Source: Pseudomonadales bacterium (GTDB lineage Bacteria > Pseudomonadota > Gammaproteobacteria > Pseudomonadales > Halieaceae). From it: 64,000 bases of DNA. This document shows, one piece after another, positions 43,901 through 52,742 of this stretch (positions are counted from its first letter, which is position 1; each line of letters starts with the position of its first letter). The notes under the pieces were generated by a model, which was given only the letters and a program-made list of their open reading frames with translations, had not been told where the DNA came from and did no database searches. The position numbers and the translations under genes are program-made. The stretch lies in the NCBI GenBank assembly GCA_024234675.1, contig JACKNU010000001.1, positions 372,001-436,000 of the forward strand. Direction: 5' to 3'.

Positions 43901-44899
43901 ATGGCTTTTACCCAAAATGAAGCATCGCCCGTCGACTGCAGTGAACCGGACAACGTCGTGTTCGAGGATCACCAACCGGCCCATACGGCGAACCGCGCCG
44001 AGTTGCTGGCCGGATTGCAACTTGAGCAGAAACAGGTCGATCCCAAGTACTTCTACGATGCCCGCGGCTCGGAACTCTTTGAGCAGATAACCCGGACGCA
44101 GGAGTACTACCCGACGCGCACCGAAAAGGCGATTCTCAGCGACTACGCCGCGGAGATCGCCGCGCATTGTGGTACCGGTTGCGTGGTGATAGAGCCCGGC
44201 AGCGGCAACAGCGAGAAGGTCCGGCTGCTGCTCAATGCCATGCGGCCGGCAGCCTACGTGCCGGTGGATATCTCTGCCGAGTTCCTGTACGAGGCGGCGG
44301 TGAAGCTGGGACTGGAGTTCCCGTGGCTGAAAATCCAGGCAGTATGTGCCGATTTTGGTAGCCAGTGGCAGGCGCGCACCGAACTGCCCGCGGGGCGGCG
44401 GGTGGTCTTCTATCCCGGCTCCACCATTGGCAACATGGAGCCGCGCGATGCCCGGGATTTTTTGTCAGGCCTGCGCCAGTGGGTAGGTGGGGACGGCGGT
44501 ATCCTGATTGGTGTCGACCTGCATAAGTCCGAGCAGCTGCTCAATGCGGCCTATAACGACGCCAGCGGCGTCACCGCCAGCTTCAACCTGAATATACTCA
44601 ACGCGCTGAACAGCCTGCTGAATGGCGACTTCCGTGAACAGGCTTTCTCGCACCGCGCTTTCTACAACACTGAGATGAAACGCATTGAAATGCACCTGGT
44701 GAGCAGGGAATCGCAGGTCGTGGCCCTCAATGGCAGCAGCATCCGCTTCCACAAGGGTGAGACACTGCATACCGAGAACTCCTACAAATACACCCTGGAG
44801 GGTTTTTCGGAGTTGAGCGAGTCAGCGGGGCTGGCGCTGGAAAAGAGCTGGCTGGATGAAAACAGACTGTTCAGCATTCACTACCTGACAGTCGCGTGA
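43901..44899 (+). CDS. egtD: L-histidine N-alpha-methyltransferase EgtD
   Basis: A 332-residue SAM-dependent enzyme converting histidine to hercynine, the first step of ergothioneine synthesis. Family motifs: KYFYDARGSELFEQITRTQEYYPTRTE, SAM loop IEPGSGNSEKVRLLL, YVPVDISAEFL, FYPGSTIGNMEP and the C-terminal ENSYKYTLEGF. ATG 43901 is the conserved start; the frame is open upstream inside egtB. The stop TGA at 44897 is in the same frame as the MFS gene that follows 27 bp later. Confidence 0.94.
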   Translation: MAFTQNEASPVDCSEPDNVVFEDHQPAHTANRAELLAGLQLEQKQVDPKYFYDARGSELFEQITRTQEYYPTRTEKAILSDYAAEIAAHCGTGCVVIEPGSGNSEKVRLLLNAMRPAAYVPVDISAEFLYEAAVKLGLEFPWLKIQAVCADFGSQWQARTELPAGRRVVFYPGSTIGNMEPRDARDFLSGLRQWVGGDGGILIGVDLHKSEQLLNAAYNDASGVTASFNLNILNALNSLLNGDFREQAFSHRAFYNTEMKRIEMHLVSRESQVVALNGSSIRFHKGETLHTENSYKYTLEGFSELSESAGLALEKSWLDENRLFSIHYLTVA

Positions 44900-44926
44900 C
44901 GTCCATCGTGGAGTTCGGAGCCCACC

Positions 44927-46180
44927 ATAACTAAGCTCGGACTGCAGCGCTTCGGCACGCTGTTCGCCCTTATCCTGGCGGGCGAAGTCATTTTCAGTCT
45001 CCCTTTTCACATTCCGCGATTCTTCCGGCCCACGATGCTGGAGGTCTTCGGGCTGAGCAATACCCAGCTGGGGGACATTTTTGCAGTGTACGGCGTGGTG
45101 GCCCTGTTGGCGTACTTTCCGGGCGGTGCTATCGCCGATCGCTACAGCGCCCGGGCGCTTATGACCCTGTCCCTGGTCGCCACCGCGCTGGGGGGCTTTT
45201 ACCTGGCGACCCTGCCACCCCCGCCCATGCTCTATCTGCTGTTCGCCTACTGGGGCCTGACCAGCATCCTGTTATTCTGGGCCGCGCTGATCAAGGCCAC
45301 CCGCGACTGGGGCGGCCAGCATACCCAGGGTCTGGCATTCGGCGTCCTGGACGGCGGCCGCGGCCTGGTCGCCAGTGTCCTCGCGACCCTGGCAATGCTG
45401 CTGTTGGGGGCGCGACTGTTGAACACCGGCAGTGACCCGCAGGGGCTGGTCGCCGTCGTGCTCTTTTACAGCGTCATCACCCTGCTCACGGCCGCCGTCC
45501 TGTGGTGCACCCTGCCCACGCCCCGCATCGGGCCGGTCGGCAGCCCCGCGGCGATCCAATCCTCCTGGCGCAGGGTGATCACAGAGCCCAGTGTCTGGCT
45601 GCAGGCTGGGGTGGTGATCTGCGCGTACTGCGGCTACAAGTCGCTGGATAATTACGGGCTTTACGCCGTGGAGGTGCTGGACATGACGCACCTGGAATCG
45701 GCCGCCCTCAATGCCTATGCCAGTTACGCACGGCCAGTGGCGGCGATCGCGGCAGGGATCTGGGCAGACCGCTGGCGTACCAGCGGGGTAGTCACCGTGG
45801 CTTTCCTGTGCGCTGCCGCGGCGTACTCCTGGCTGGGCCTGGACGTGGCTTCGGCCCTGCCGCGGACATTTCTGCTGGCCAATATTCTCATCACGTTTTG
45901 CGCCGTCTACGCCCTGCGCGGCATTTACTTCAGCCTGCTGGAGGAGGCCGGTCTGGAGCGGGGCATCACCGGCCGGGCAGTAGGGCTCATATCCGTACTG
46001 GGATTCACGCCCGATATATTTTTCGCAGCGGTAACCGGTCGCATACTGGATGCCAACCCCGGCGCCACCGGCTTCCAGCACTATTTCCTGCTCATAGCAC
46101 TTATCTGCACCATGGGGATGTTATGCACCCTGGCGCTTTCACGACAGCTGGCCCGGCACACCAAGCGCTGCGCGGGTTGA
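44927..46180 (+). CDS. MFS transporter linked to egtBD, apparently with an ATA start
   Basis: A 12-helix major facilitator protein; 417 residues if read from ATA 44927. The first ATG is at 45035, but the 36 codons before it encode a complete first membrane helix (LGLQRFGTLFALILAGEVIF) and a loop continuing smoothly into MLEVFGLSNTQLGDIFAVYG, so the true start must be upstream. No ATG, GTG or TTG lies between the egtD stop and 45035 in this frame. ATA 44927 is exactly 6 nt after GGAG (44917-44920), an ideal spacing; CTG 44942 is the alternative. The helix 2-3 loop PGGAIADRYSARALM is typical MFS. Adjacent egtBD suggest transport of ergothioneine, hercynine or a precursor, by context only. A sequencing error (ATG to ATA) is possible. 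Confidence 0.8.
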   Translation: MTKLGLQRFGTLFALILAGEVIFSLPFHIPRFFRPTMLEVFGLSNTQLGDIFAVYGVVALLAYFPGGAIADRYSARALMTLSLVATALGGFYLATLPPPPMLYLLFAYWGLTSILLFWAALIKATRDWGGQHTQGLAFGVLDGGRGLVASVLATLAMLLLGARLLNTGSDPQGLVAVVLFYSVITLLTAAVLWCTLPTPRIGPVGSPAAIQSSWRRVITEPSVWLQAGVVICAYCGYKSLDNYGLYAVEVLDMTHLESAALNAYASYARPVAAIAAGIWADRWRTSGVVTVAFLCAAAAYSWLGLDVASALPRTFLLANILITFCAVYALRGIYFSLLEEAGLERGITGRAVGLISVLGFTPDIFFAAVTGRILDANPGATGFQHYFLLIALICTMGMLCTLALSRQLARHTKRCAG

Positions 46181-46285
46181 GGCCGCATAGGTATACCCAC
46201 AGCAGTATCCCCGGCGGCAATCGCCGGGTAACATAGCGGACATAACAAACCGCTCACTGGAGAACCCGAGATGTTAGGAGCCCAT

Positions 46286-48445
46286 ATGCGCACCGCGGTG
46301 CTGTGCGCACTGCTGCCATTGTTTGCCGCCTGCCAGCAAAAGGCCGCTGAAGCACCCTCACAGGACGTCGAAAGCGAGCCCGCGGCTGTCGCAGCAGCCG
46401 CCGCTGCTGCCGTCGCCGCAGTGGACAGTGAGCGCCTGGTGGCCGCCGACAGTGAGCCGGGTAACTGGATGTCCTATGGCCGCACCTACAGCGAACAACG
46501 CTACAGCAGTCTCAAGCAGGTGAACGACAGCAGCGTCGAGGACCTGGGCCTGGCCTGGTACTTCGATCTGGACACCGAACGCGGCATCGAGGCCACCTCC
46601 ATCGTGGTCGACGGGGTGATGTACCTGACGTCCGCCTGGAGCAAGGTTTACGCGCTGGACGCCGCCAGCGGTGCGCTGTTGTGGAGTTACGATCCCGGCG
46701 TCAAGAAGGACGTCACCCGCCACGCCTGTTGCGACGCGGTCAACAGGGGCGTGGCCGTTTGGGAGGGGCAGGTGTTTGTGGGCGTGCTCGACGGCCGCCT
46801 GGTGGCACTGGATGCCGCCACCGGCGCGGTCAACTGGGAAGTGGTCACGGTGGATCAAAGCAAGCCCTACACCATCACCGGTGCACCCAGGGTGATCAAG
46901 GGCAAGGTACTGATTGGCAACGGCGGTGCCGAATATGGCGTACGCGGTTACCTCAGCGCCTATGACGCCGACAGCGGAGCCATGGTGTGGCGCTTCTATA
47001 CCGTCCCCGGCAACCCGGAGCTGGGTTTCGAAAACGCGGCGATGGAAATGGCGGCGAAGACTGGAACGGCAAGTGGTGGGAACTCGGTGGAGGAGGGGGG
47101 TACCGTCTGGGACGCCATGGCCTATGACCCCGAGCTGGACCTGCTGTATTTCGGTGTCGGCAACGGCACGCCCTGGAACCGGGAAATCCGCTCACCCGGG
47201 GGTGGCGACAACCTGTTCCTGTCCTCGATTGTGGCGGTGCGCCCCGACACCGGCGAGTATGTCTGGCACTACCAGACCACGCCCGGTGAGACCTGGGATT
47301 ACACCGCGACCCAGCACATAATCCTGGCCGATATAGAGCTGGAGGGGAAAACCCGCAAGGTGCTGATGCAGGCACCCAAAAACGGTTTTTTCTATCTCAT
47401 CGACCGCACCGATGGCACCCTGCTGAGCGCCAACAACTACATCGACATCACCTGGGCGACCCATGTGGATATGGCAACCGGCCGGCCGGTTGAGGTCGAA
47501 GGCGCACGCTATACCGAGGGGCCGTTTACCGTGTACCCCTCCTACCTGGGCGGGCACAACTGGCATCCCATGTCCTACAGCCCCGATACCGGCCTGGTGT
47601 ATATCCCGGTGCTGGATTTCCCCGCCGCCTATGGCCAACCGGAAGCGTTTATCTACCGTCCCGGCGTCGCCAATACTGGCTCCGACGGCATCATTGGCAG
47701 CCTGCCCGACGCGCAGGCCGAGCGCGACGCCATGCGGCCCCTCATGAAGGGACGGCTGCTGGCCTGGGACCCGGTAACGCAGCGCGAGGCCTGGCGGGTG
47801 GAGCACGACGGCCCCTGGAACGGCGGGACGCTGACCACCGCCGGCAACCTCGTTTTCCAGGGCACCGCGGACGGCAAGTTCGTGGCTTACCGGGCTGACA
47901 ATGGCGAGCGGCTGTGGGATTTCCCCACCCAGACGGGCGTGGTGGCCCCGCCGATGACCTATGCCATTGACGGTGAGCAATACATTTCCGTCAACGTCGG
48001 CTGGGGCGGCGCCTATGCACTGGTATTCGGGGAGTTCGTCACCCCCGCGAGCCTGCCGAACGTCAGCCGGGTGCTGACCTTCAAGCTGGGCGCCGATGGC
48101 AAACTGCCGCAGCCGGATTGGCAGCCGCGGGTGGTATTCAATCCGCCGGCCCAAACCGGCAGCGAGGAGAGTATCCGCGAAGGCTACGCCCTGTACCAGG
48201 ATATCTGCATGGGCTGCCACGGGCTCAACGCCGTCTCCGGCCTGTTGATACCGGACCTGCGAGGCTCGGCTTACCTGCACGACCCCGCCGGCTGGAACGC
48301 GGTGGTACGGGACGGGGCACTGAAGGCAAACGGGATGGCGGCGTTCGGCCAGTGGCTGGACGAGTCCCAGGCAGCGGCGATCCGCGATTACATCATCCAG
48401 CAGGCCCGGCGCGGGCAGAGCCTGCAACAGCCCCCGGCGGAATGA
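46286..48445 (+). CDS. PQQ-dependent quinohemoprotein alcohol dehydrogenase, predicted lipoprotein
   Basis: A 719-residue envelope enzyme oxidising alcohols with PQQ and passing electrons to its own haem. The signal peptide ends in a lipobox LFAAC (Cys16 lipidated), then an Ala/Glu-rich tether. The eight-bladed propeller contains the vicinal pair Cys148-Cys149 (HACCDAV) that covers PQQ. The catalytic Asp338 in TWDYTATQ has Thr at +2, where lanthanide enzymes have Asp, so calcium is expected. The C-terminal cytochrome c has C641MGCH645 and a downstream Met ligand. ATG 46286 has AGGAG 5 nt upstream and begins a proper signal peptide; ATG 46271 is also in frame. The substrate is unknown. Confidence 0.9.
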   Translation: MRTAVLCALLPLFAACQQKAAEAPSQDVESEPAAVAAAAAAAVAAVDSERLVAADSEPGNWMSYGRTYSEQRYSSLKQVNDSSVEDLGLAWYFDLDTERGIEATSIVVDGVMYLTSAWSKVYALDAASGALLWSYDPGVKKDVTRHACCDAVNRGVAVWEGQVFVGVLDGRLVALDAATGAVNWEVVTVDQSKPYTITGAPRVIKGKVLIGNGGAEYGVRGYLSAYDADSGAMVWRFYTVPGNPELGFENAAMEMAAKTGTASGGNSVEEGGTVWDAMAYDPELDLLYFGVGNGTPWNREIRSPGGGDNLFLSSIVAVRPDTGEYVWHYQTTPGETWDYTATQHIILADIELEGKTRKVLMQAPKNGFFYLIDRTDGTLLSANNYIDITWATHVDMATGRPVEVEGARYTEGPFTVYPSYLGGHNWHPMSYSPDTGLVYIPVLDFPAAYGQPEAFIYRPGVANTGSDGIIGSLPDAQAERDAMRPLMKGRLLAWDPVTQREAWRVEHDGPWNGGTLTTAGNLVFQGTADGKFVAYRADNGERLWDFPTQTGVVAPPMTYAIDGEQYISVNVGWGGAYALVFGEFVTPASLPNVSRVLTFKLGADGKLPQPDWQPRVVFNPPAQTGSEESIREGYALYQDICMGCHGLNAVSGLLIPDLRGSAYLHDPAGWNAVVRDGALKANGMAAFGQWLDESQAAAIRDYIIQQARRGQSLQQPPAE

Positions 48446-49607
48446 AAGTGCGCCTGGGGACAGGGCAGGGGCCTGATGCCTGCCCGTCAACAGGCCAACA
48501 CCGCGGCCTGGGCGCTGATCTTGGCCGATCCCGCTGCGTAGCGACTGGTAGCGGTACATCCAGAGCACCTTTGCAACTATTTGCGCAGCCAGTTCATCGT
48601 CAGACTATTTAACATAATAATATTATTGGCTGGCAATGCTTGCCCTTCGCGAGCCGGAAGTGGTTGCGGATGACCCGATCGTGCAGGTAGCGGACCGTGG
48701 CGTAGCGGGTAGTTCACACGAGTTGTTCAGGGCGTTCGCCACACCAGGGCTTCGGCCTTGATGAGGAAGCCACGCTGTTTCCCCGGCCTAACCTGGCCAT
48801 GGCAGGCATTCCCGAGAGTCACGGTCCATGGTCGCACGCCAATACGCAGACTGCGAAGAAAGCTAACCTGGCATATGGCGAGGCTGTTAACAGCAGCGGC
48901 CAATACCGGGACGCGCCAGGGCTCCTGGTCGGGCACCAGGGGGCGCGAAAACTGAAACCAGGCGCGTAGCAGCGCGTAGTAACGGGCCCGTAGCGCCTGT
49001 GCAGGTCGTCCTGGTGGCCTATGCGCTCAACCCAGAGTTATCCAAAGCAGTCATCGGCAGACATGGCCGCTGCATGAATCTGCTGAGTAATCGAACCCGA
49101 ACCAGCCGCGCTGGCAGGCCCCCGAGTCGTGTCCGTTGCGCCTGTCTGCAGCTTGTCGTCAGACATTGGGGCAATTGAGTGATTATGGCCTTGTGCGCCG
49201 TGCGCCGTGCGCGGGACCGGCGTCCCGGAAACACCTAAAACCCCCAAAAAGCCCCTAAAAAGCAGCACATCCAGCCATCCGCATATTTATCCACATATGC
49301 GTATAATATATATTATGTTAAATGATATATTGGGGCACACAGTTATGCACAGGCACTTGTTGGCCTCACACAGATATGCCCCCTCTTCAGCCAGAGTGCG
49401 GCTAAAATGGACAATCGGTTATTGAGGTAACTGGGAAACAGGAGCGCACAAAGTTGTGTCAGCCCCTGGTGGACGCAGGCTGACCCGCTGCGGCGCGTAT
49501 GGCCGTGGGAGAATGAATATTGACGAAGGCTTTGACACCCGGAGCTTTTCCGGGTGGTACAGGACTATCCTGTCAGCCTGCCCAGTAAGCGCTGCAGCGC
49601 CGGGCCA
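48446..49607. other. Gene-poor intergenic region, 1.16 kb
   Basis: No convincing gene. On the minus strand, about 49026-48730 stays open for ~99 codons with a protein-like composition (including ARYYALLRAWFQFSRPL), but has no plausible start except an internal GTG near 48936 and no family I recognise; it may be a gene relic. A tandem repeat of GTGCGCC (2.9 copies) is at 49193-49212. An A+T-rich segment with two DnaA-box matches lies at 49287-49351. An 8-bp perfect hairpin (49536-49556) lacks a T-run. The stretch is flanked by a plus-strand dehydrogenase gene and a minus-strand secreted-protein gene that converge on it. Confidence 0.6.
49287..49351. promoter_or_regulatory. Pair of DnaA-box matches around an A+T-rich tract
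   Basis: TTATCCACA (49287-49295) and TTATGCACA (49343-49351) both fit the DnaA-box consensus TTATNCACA in the same orientation. They bracket a 47 bp tract that is largely A/T (about 49300-49332). A near match TTATCCAAA is at 49037-49045. The layout resembles an origin or DnaA-titration site, but no replication genes adjoin. Confidence 0.35.
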
Positions 49608-50036
49608 TCAGGGCGCGGAGATACCGACATAGCCAAGTAACAGATACTCAGTAGTGCCATTGCCACCCGCCGTGACCGACCTGATTGCCAGCTGGGCATC
49701 CACCATAGCAGCGAGTGCGGTGGCGCAGTCTGATTCCGGGCCCGGCGTGGGTACGACTTCTGGATCCACAAACGGGGAACTGCTCACCGCGTCAACCACT
49801 ATGCCGTCGCCATCGGGCGCGCACTGCAGTATCACCACCGCGCTGCGGCGGTCCTCGCAGGATCCCGGGGAATCACCATGCCCCAGGTGACCCTGCAGGC
49901 CAGAGGCATTGATGGTGACCGTTCTGCCATTGTGGCAGACGCTGACCTTGCCGTTGTTGTTATCGTTGGCGGCGAACACGCCCTGCGCCGAAATAGACGC
50001 ATTCAGTACCGCTGCTGCCAGTATCAGTTTGTTCAT
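49608..50036 (-). CDS. Secreted protein with CHNG/HLGHGD motif, function unknown
   Basis: A 142-residue exported protein. Residues 1-22 form a Sec signal peptide ending VFAAND. The conserved core reads KVSVCHNGRTVTINASGLQG followed by HLGHGDSPGSC, a Cys/His-rich motif (VCHNG...HLxHGDxxGxC) I have seen in many predicted exported proteins of environmental bacteria. It could bind a metal or form a disulfide. The rest is a low-complexity, Asp/Pro-rich tail with two more Cys, ending GTTEYLLLGYVGISAP. It is monocistronic. Expression or role cannot be inferred. Confidence 0.68.
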   Translation of the reverse strand: MNKLILAAAVLNASISAQGVFAANDNNNGKVSVCHNGRTVTINASGLQGHLGHGDSPGSCEDRRSAVVILQCAPDGDGIVVDAVSSSPFVDPEVVPTPGPESDCATALAAMVDAQLAIRSVTAGGNGTTEYLLLGYVGISAP

Positions 50037-50225
50037 ATGGTGTCACTCCTTATGCAAGTGTCGATGACTGCGCTGCTGTACAGTCATTCCCGCTGTCACT
50101 GAGGGTATCGGACCCCGTTCAGGAAAGACAACCGAAAACCGCTGATAAGTGCATTTTGCGGCCCTCGGCTGCGTTTCCCTTCCCGCACGTGACAAAGCGA
50201 CTAACGCCGTGGGGCCGCAAAAAAT

Positions 50226-52631
50226 TCATCCCAGGCTCTCGAAATGGTCGGTAAGCAGACAGTCGTAGCGCCGCGCGTCGTATTCCGCCAGCGGTCCCGC
50301 GTCTTCCGCCCGGATGATGCCCTTCTCCACGGCCTCCTGCAGCGCCTCGTCCAGGGTAGCGGCTGCGAGTTCACCCTTGCTGCGGGCGCGGCTGAAGGCC
50401 TGCCAGGCCTCGTCCACCTCCAGCAGCAGGCGATAGGTGCTCTCCAGCCTGCCTACCGCGTCCTGCGGATCGTCGCTTACATAGACATACTCAGCCAGCG
50501 CTGTTCGCACCGGGTTGGGCTGCATGATCAGCTCGCCCAGCGCCCGCACCTGCCCGTCGTCCGGGGCACTGGCGAAACGCCCCAGGGGCAGGCAGACCAC
50601 GCGCAACAGCAGCGCCAGCGACCTGACCGGAAAGTTTGCCAGGAAGGCCAGCAGCGCTTCCTGGGCCGCGTGCAGGGCGCGCTGCAGGGCGTAGCTGGCA
50701 TGCTCGGTAGCCGCCTCGCTGGGGGGCTGGCTGTCGTGGAATTTGAGGATGGCGCAGGCAATAAACAGTTCACTGTGCACATCCCCCAGCCTCGCGGAGA
50801 GCAGTTCCCGCCGCTTCAGGTTTCCACCCAGTACGCCCAGGGCCACGTCGGCGCAGCAGGCCAGGGCCGCGCTCAACTGGTTGATACGCTGGTAACCCCG
50901 GCGACTCAGCTCGGTGGTGTCAGCCGGTACCGGGCTGAAACGCGAGGCGCTCAGGCCGTACCAGGTTGCCCGGGCAAAATTGCCGCCCAGCTGCGCCAGG
51001 TGCCTGAGCAACAGCGGTTCGAAGGTGGCCAGGCCCTCCTCCTCTTCCTCGTTCTGCAGGCACTGCAGTTCCTCGTACAGGTACGGGTGGCAGCGCATGG
51101 CCCCCTGGCCGAAGATCATCAGGGAGCGGGTCAGAATATTGGCGCCCTCGACGGTGATCGCCACCGGCAATGCGTGGTAGGCCGAAGCCATGAAGTTGCG
51201 CGGGCCGAGCTGGATGGCGCGCCCACTGACCACGTCCATGCCGCGATTGACCAGGTCGCGCATGCGCTCGGTGGCGTGGTATTTGGCCATGGCCGTCAAC
51301 ACCCCGGGGGGGCCATCTTCCAGGCCGCGGGTGACCAGCTGGCGCATGGCCTCCAGGGTATAGGCGCCGGCGGCGATTTCCGCTGTCGCTTCCTGCACGC
51401 CCTCGAACTTGCCGACTTCCATGTTGAACTGGCGGCGTATGCGCGCAAAGGCGCCCACGGTGAGGTAACACATTTCGCCACTAGCGGTGGCCAGCGATGG
51501 CAGCGAGACGCCCCGCCCCGCTCCCAGGCATTCGATCAGCATGCGCCAGCCCTTCCCCGCCATCTCCGGGCCGCCGATAATCCAGTCCGCGGGGATGAAC
51601 ACGTTCTCGCCCTTGATCGGGCCATTCATGAAGGGTGAGCCGGGGTTATGGCGCTGGCCGATCTCGATGCCGGGGTGGCTGGCCGGCAGCAACGCGCAGG
51701 TTATCCCGTAGTTCACCGTATCCGGGTCGCCCAGCAAGCCGTCCGGGTCGCGTAACTGGAAGGCCAGGCCGACCACGGTGGCGACCGGCGCGAGGGTAAT
51801 CCAGCGCTTGCTGAAGGTGAGGCGCAGGCCGATGACCTCCTCGCCCTCGAACTCGCCCTTGCAGACGATGCCCAGGTCGGGGATGGCGCCGGCATCGGAG
51901 CCCGCCTCGGGGCCGGTGAGGCCGAAACAGGGCAACTCCGAACCGTCCGCCAGCCCCGGCAACCAGCGCTCCTTCTGCTCCTGGGTGCCATACTTCACCA
52001 GCAACTCGCCGGGTCCCAGGGAGTTCGGCACCATGGCGGTGACCGCCGCGGCAATGGAGCGACTGGCTATTTTTCCCATCACCCTGCTCTGGGCGTAGGG
52101 GCTGAAGTCCCTGCCGCCGTACTCCTCTGGGATGATAAGGCCGAAGAAGCCCTTTGCACGCAGGTAATCCCAGGTTTCCGGGGACAGGTCCTGGCGCTGC
52201 TGCACCGCCCAGTCATCGATCAGCCGGCACAGGCCCTCCACTTCATTGTCCAGAAAGGCCTGCTCCTGCGGGCGCAGGACCGGCAACTCGATGCGGTCGA
52301 AAGTGGACCAGTCCGGCGCGCCACTGAACAGGTCCTTTTCCCACCAGGTGGTCCCCGCCTCCAGCGCCTCCTGCTCGGTTTTGCTCATGGGCGGGATCGC
52401 CTTGCGCAACATGCGAAACACCGGCTCCACCAGCCAGCGCCGGCGCGCGGACTCCACATTGAGCACGAAGACTGCCGCGGCGGTCGCCAGCAACACCAGC
52501 CACATGCCGCCACTGCTCGCAGTGAGCAGCGCAGCCCAGGCCAGCAGCGCGAGGGATCCCGCGGCCAGGGACCAGCCGCGGTACATGACTATACCGAGCA
52601 GCAAAAGGAACAGCATTAACTCTGAAAGCAT
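50226..52631 (-). CDS. fadE: FadE-type acyl-CoA dehydrogenase
   Basis: An 801-residue inner-membrane-associated flavoenzyme catalysing the first step of fatty-acid beta-oxidation, the length class of E. coli FadE (814) rather than the ~380-residue soluble enzymes. Residues 1-55 contain two hydrophobic segments. The dehydrogenase core begins near 110 with FFGLIIPEEYGGRDFSPYA. The FAD/substrate segment reads FGLTGPEAGSDAGAIPD, with TFSKRWITLAP after it. VSGRAIQLGPRNFMASAYHALPVAITVEGANILTRSLMIFGQGA is the C-terminal acyl-CoA dehydrogenase region, followed by the long FadE-specific helical extension. The next gene upstream is the conserved 111-residue protein. Confidence 0.93.
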   Translation of the reverse strand: MLSELMLFLLLLGIVMYRGWSLAAGSLALLAWAALLTASSGGMWLVLLATAAAVFVLNVESARRRWLVEPVFRMLRKAIPPMSKTEQEALEAGTTWWEKDLFSGAPDWSTFDRIELPVLRPQEQAFLDNEVEGLCRLIDDWAVQQRQDLSPETWDYLRAKGFFGLIIPEEYGGRDFSPYAQSRVMGKIASRSIAAAVTAMVPNSLGPGELLVKYGTQEQKERWLPGLADGSELPCFGLTGPEAGSDAGAIPDLGIVCKGEFEGEEVIGLRLTFSKRWITLAPVATVVGLAFQLRDPDGLLGDPDTVNYGITCALLPASHPGIEIGQRHNPGSPFMNGPIKGENVFIPADWIIGGPEMAGKGWRMLIECLGAGRGVSLPSLATASGEMCYLTVGAFARIRRQFNMEVGKFEGVQEATAEIAAGAYTLEAMRQLVTRGLEDGPPGVLTAMAKYHATERMRDLVNRGMDVVSGRAIQLGPRNFMASAYHALPVAITVEGANILTRSLMIFGQGAMRCHPYLYEELQCLQNEEEEEGLATFEPLLLRHLAQLGGNFARATWYGLSASRFSPVPADTTELSRRGYQRINQLSAALACCADVALGVLGGNLKRRELLSARLGDVHSELFIACAILKFHDSQPPSEAATEHASYALQRALHAAQEALLAFLANFPVRSLALLLRVVCLPLGRFASAPDDGQVRALGELIMQPNPVRTALAEYVYVSDDPQDAVGRLESTYRLLLEVDEAWQAFSRARSKGELAAATLDEALQEAVEKGIIRAEDAGPLAEYDARRYDCLLTDHFESLG

Positions 52632-52742
52632 AACGAAACCCTCCTCGCGAACTACTGAGTGATAGATGAGCGAACGAGCGCTGTCAATTGCCTGTCGGCA
52701 TACATTGGCGCTCCTGTTGACACGCGGCAGTGGCGGTGGGCA

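Noticed and set aside
44897..44926. EgtD-MFS fusion by TGA readthrough
   Set aside because: The two genes share a frame, but a good GGAG site precedes ATA 44927 and no readthrough context or Sec element is visible.
49536..49556. 8-bp hairpin as a terminator
   Set aside because: The stem is perfect, but neither strand has a following T-run.
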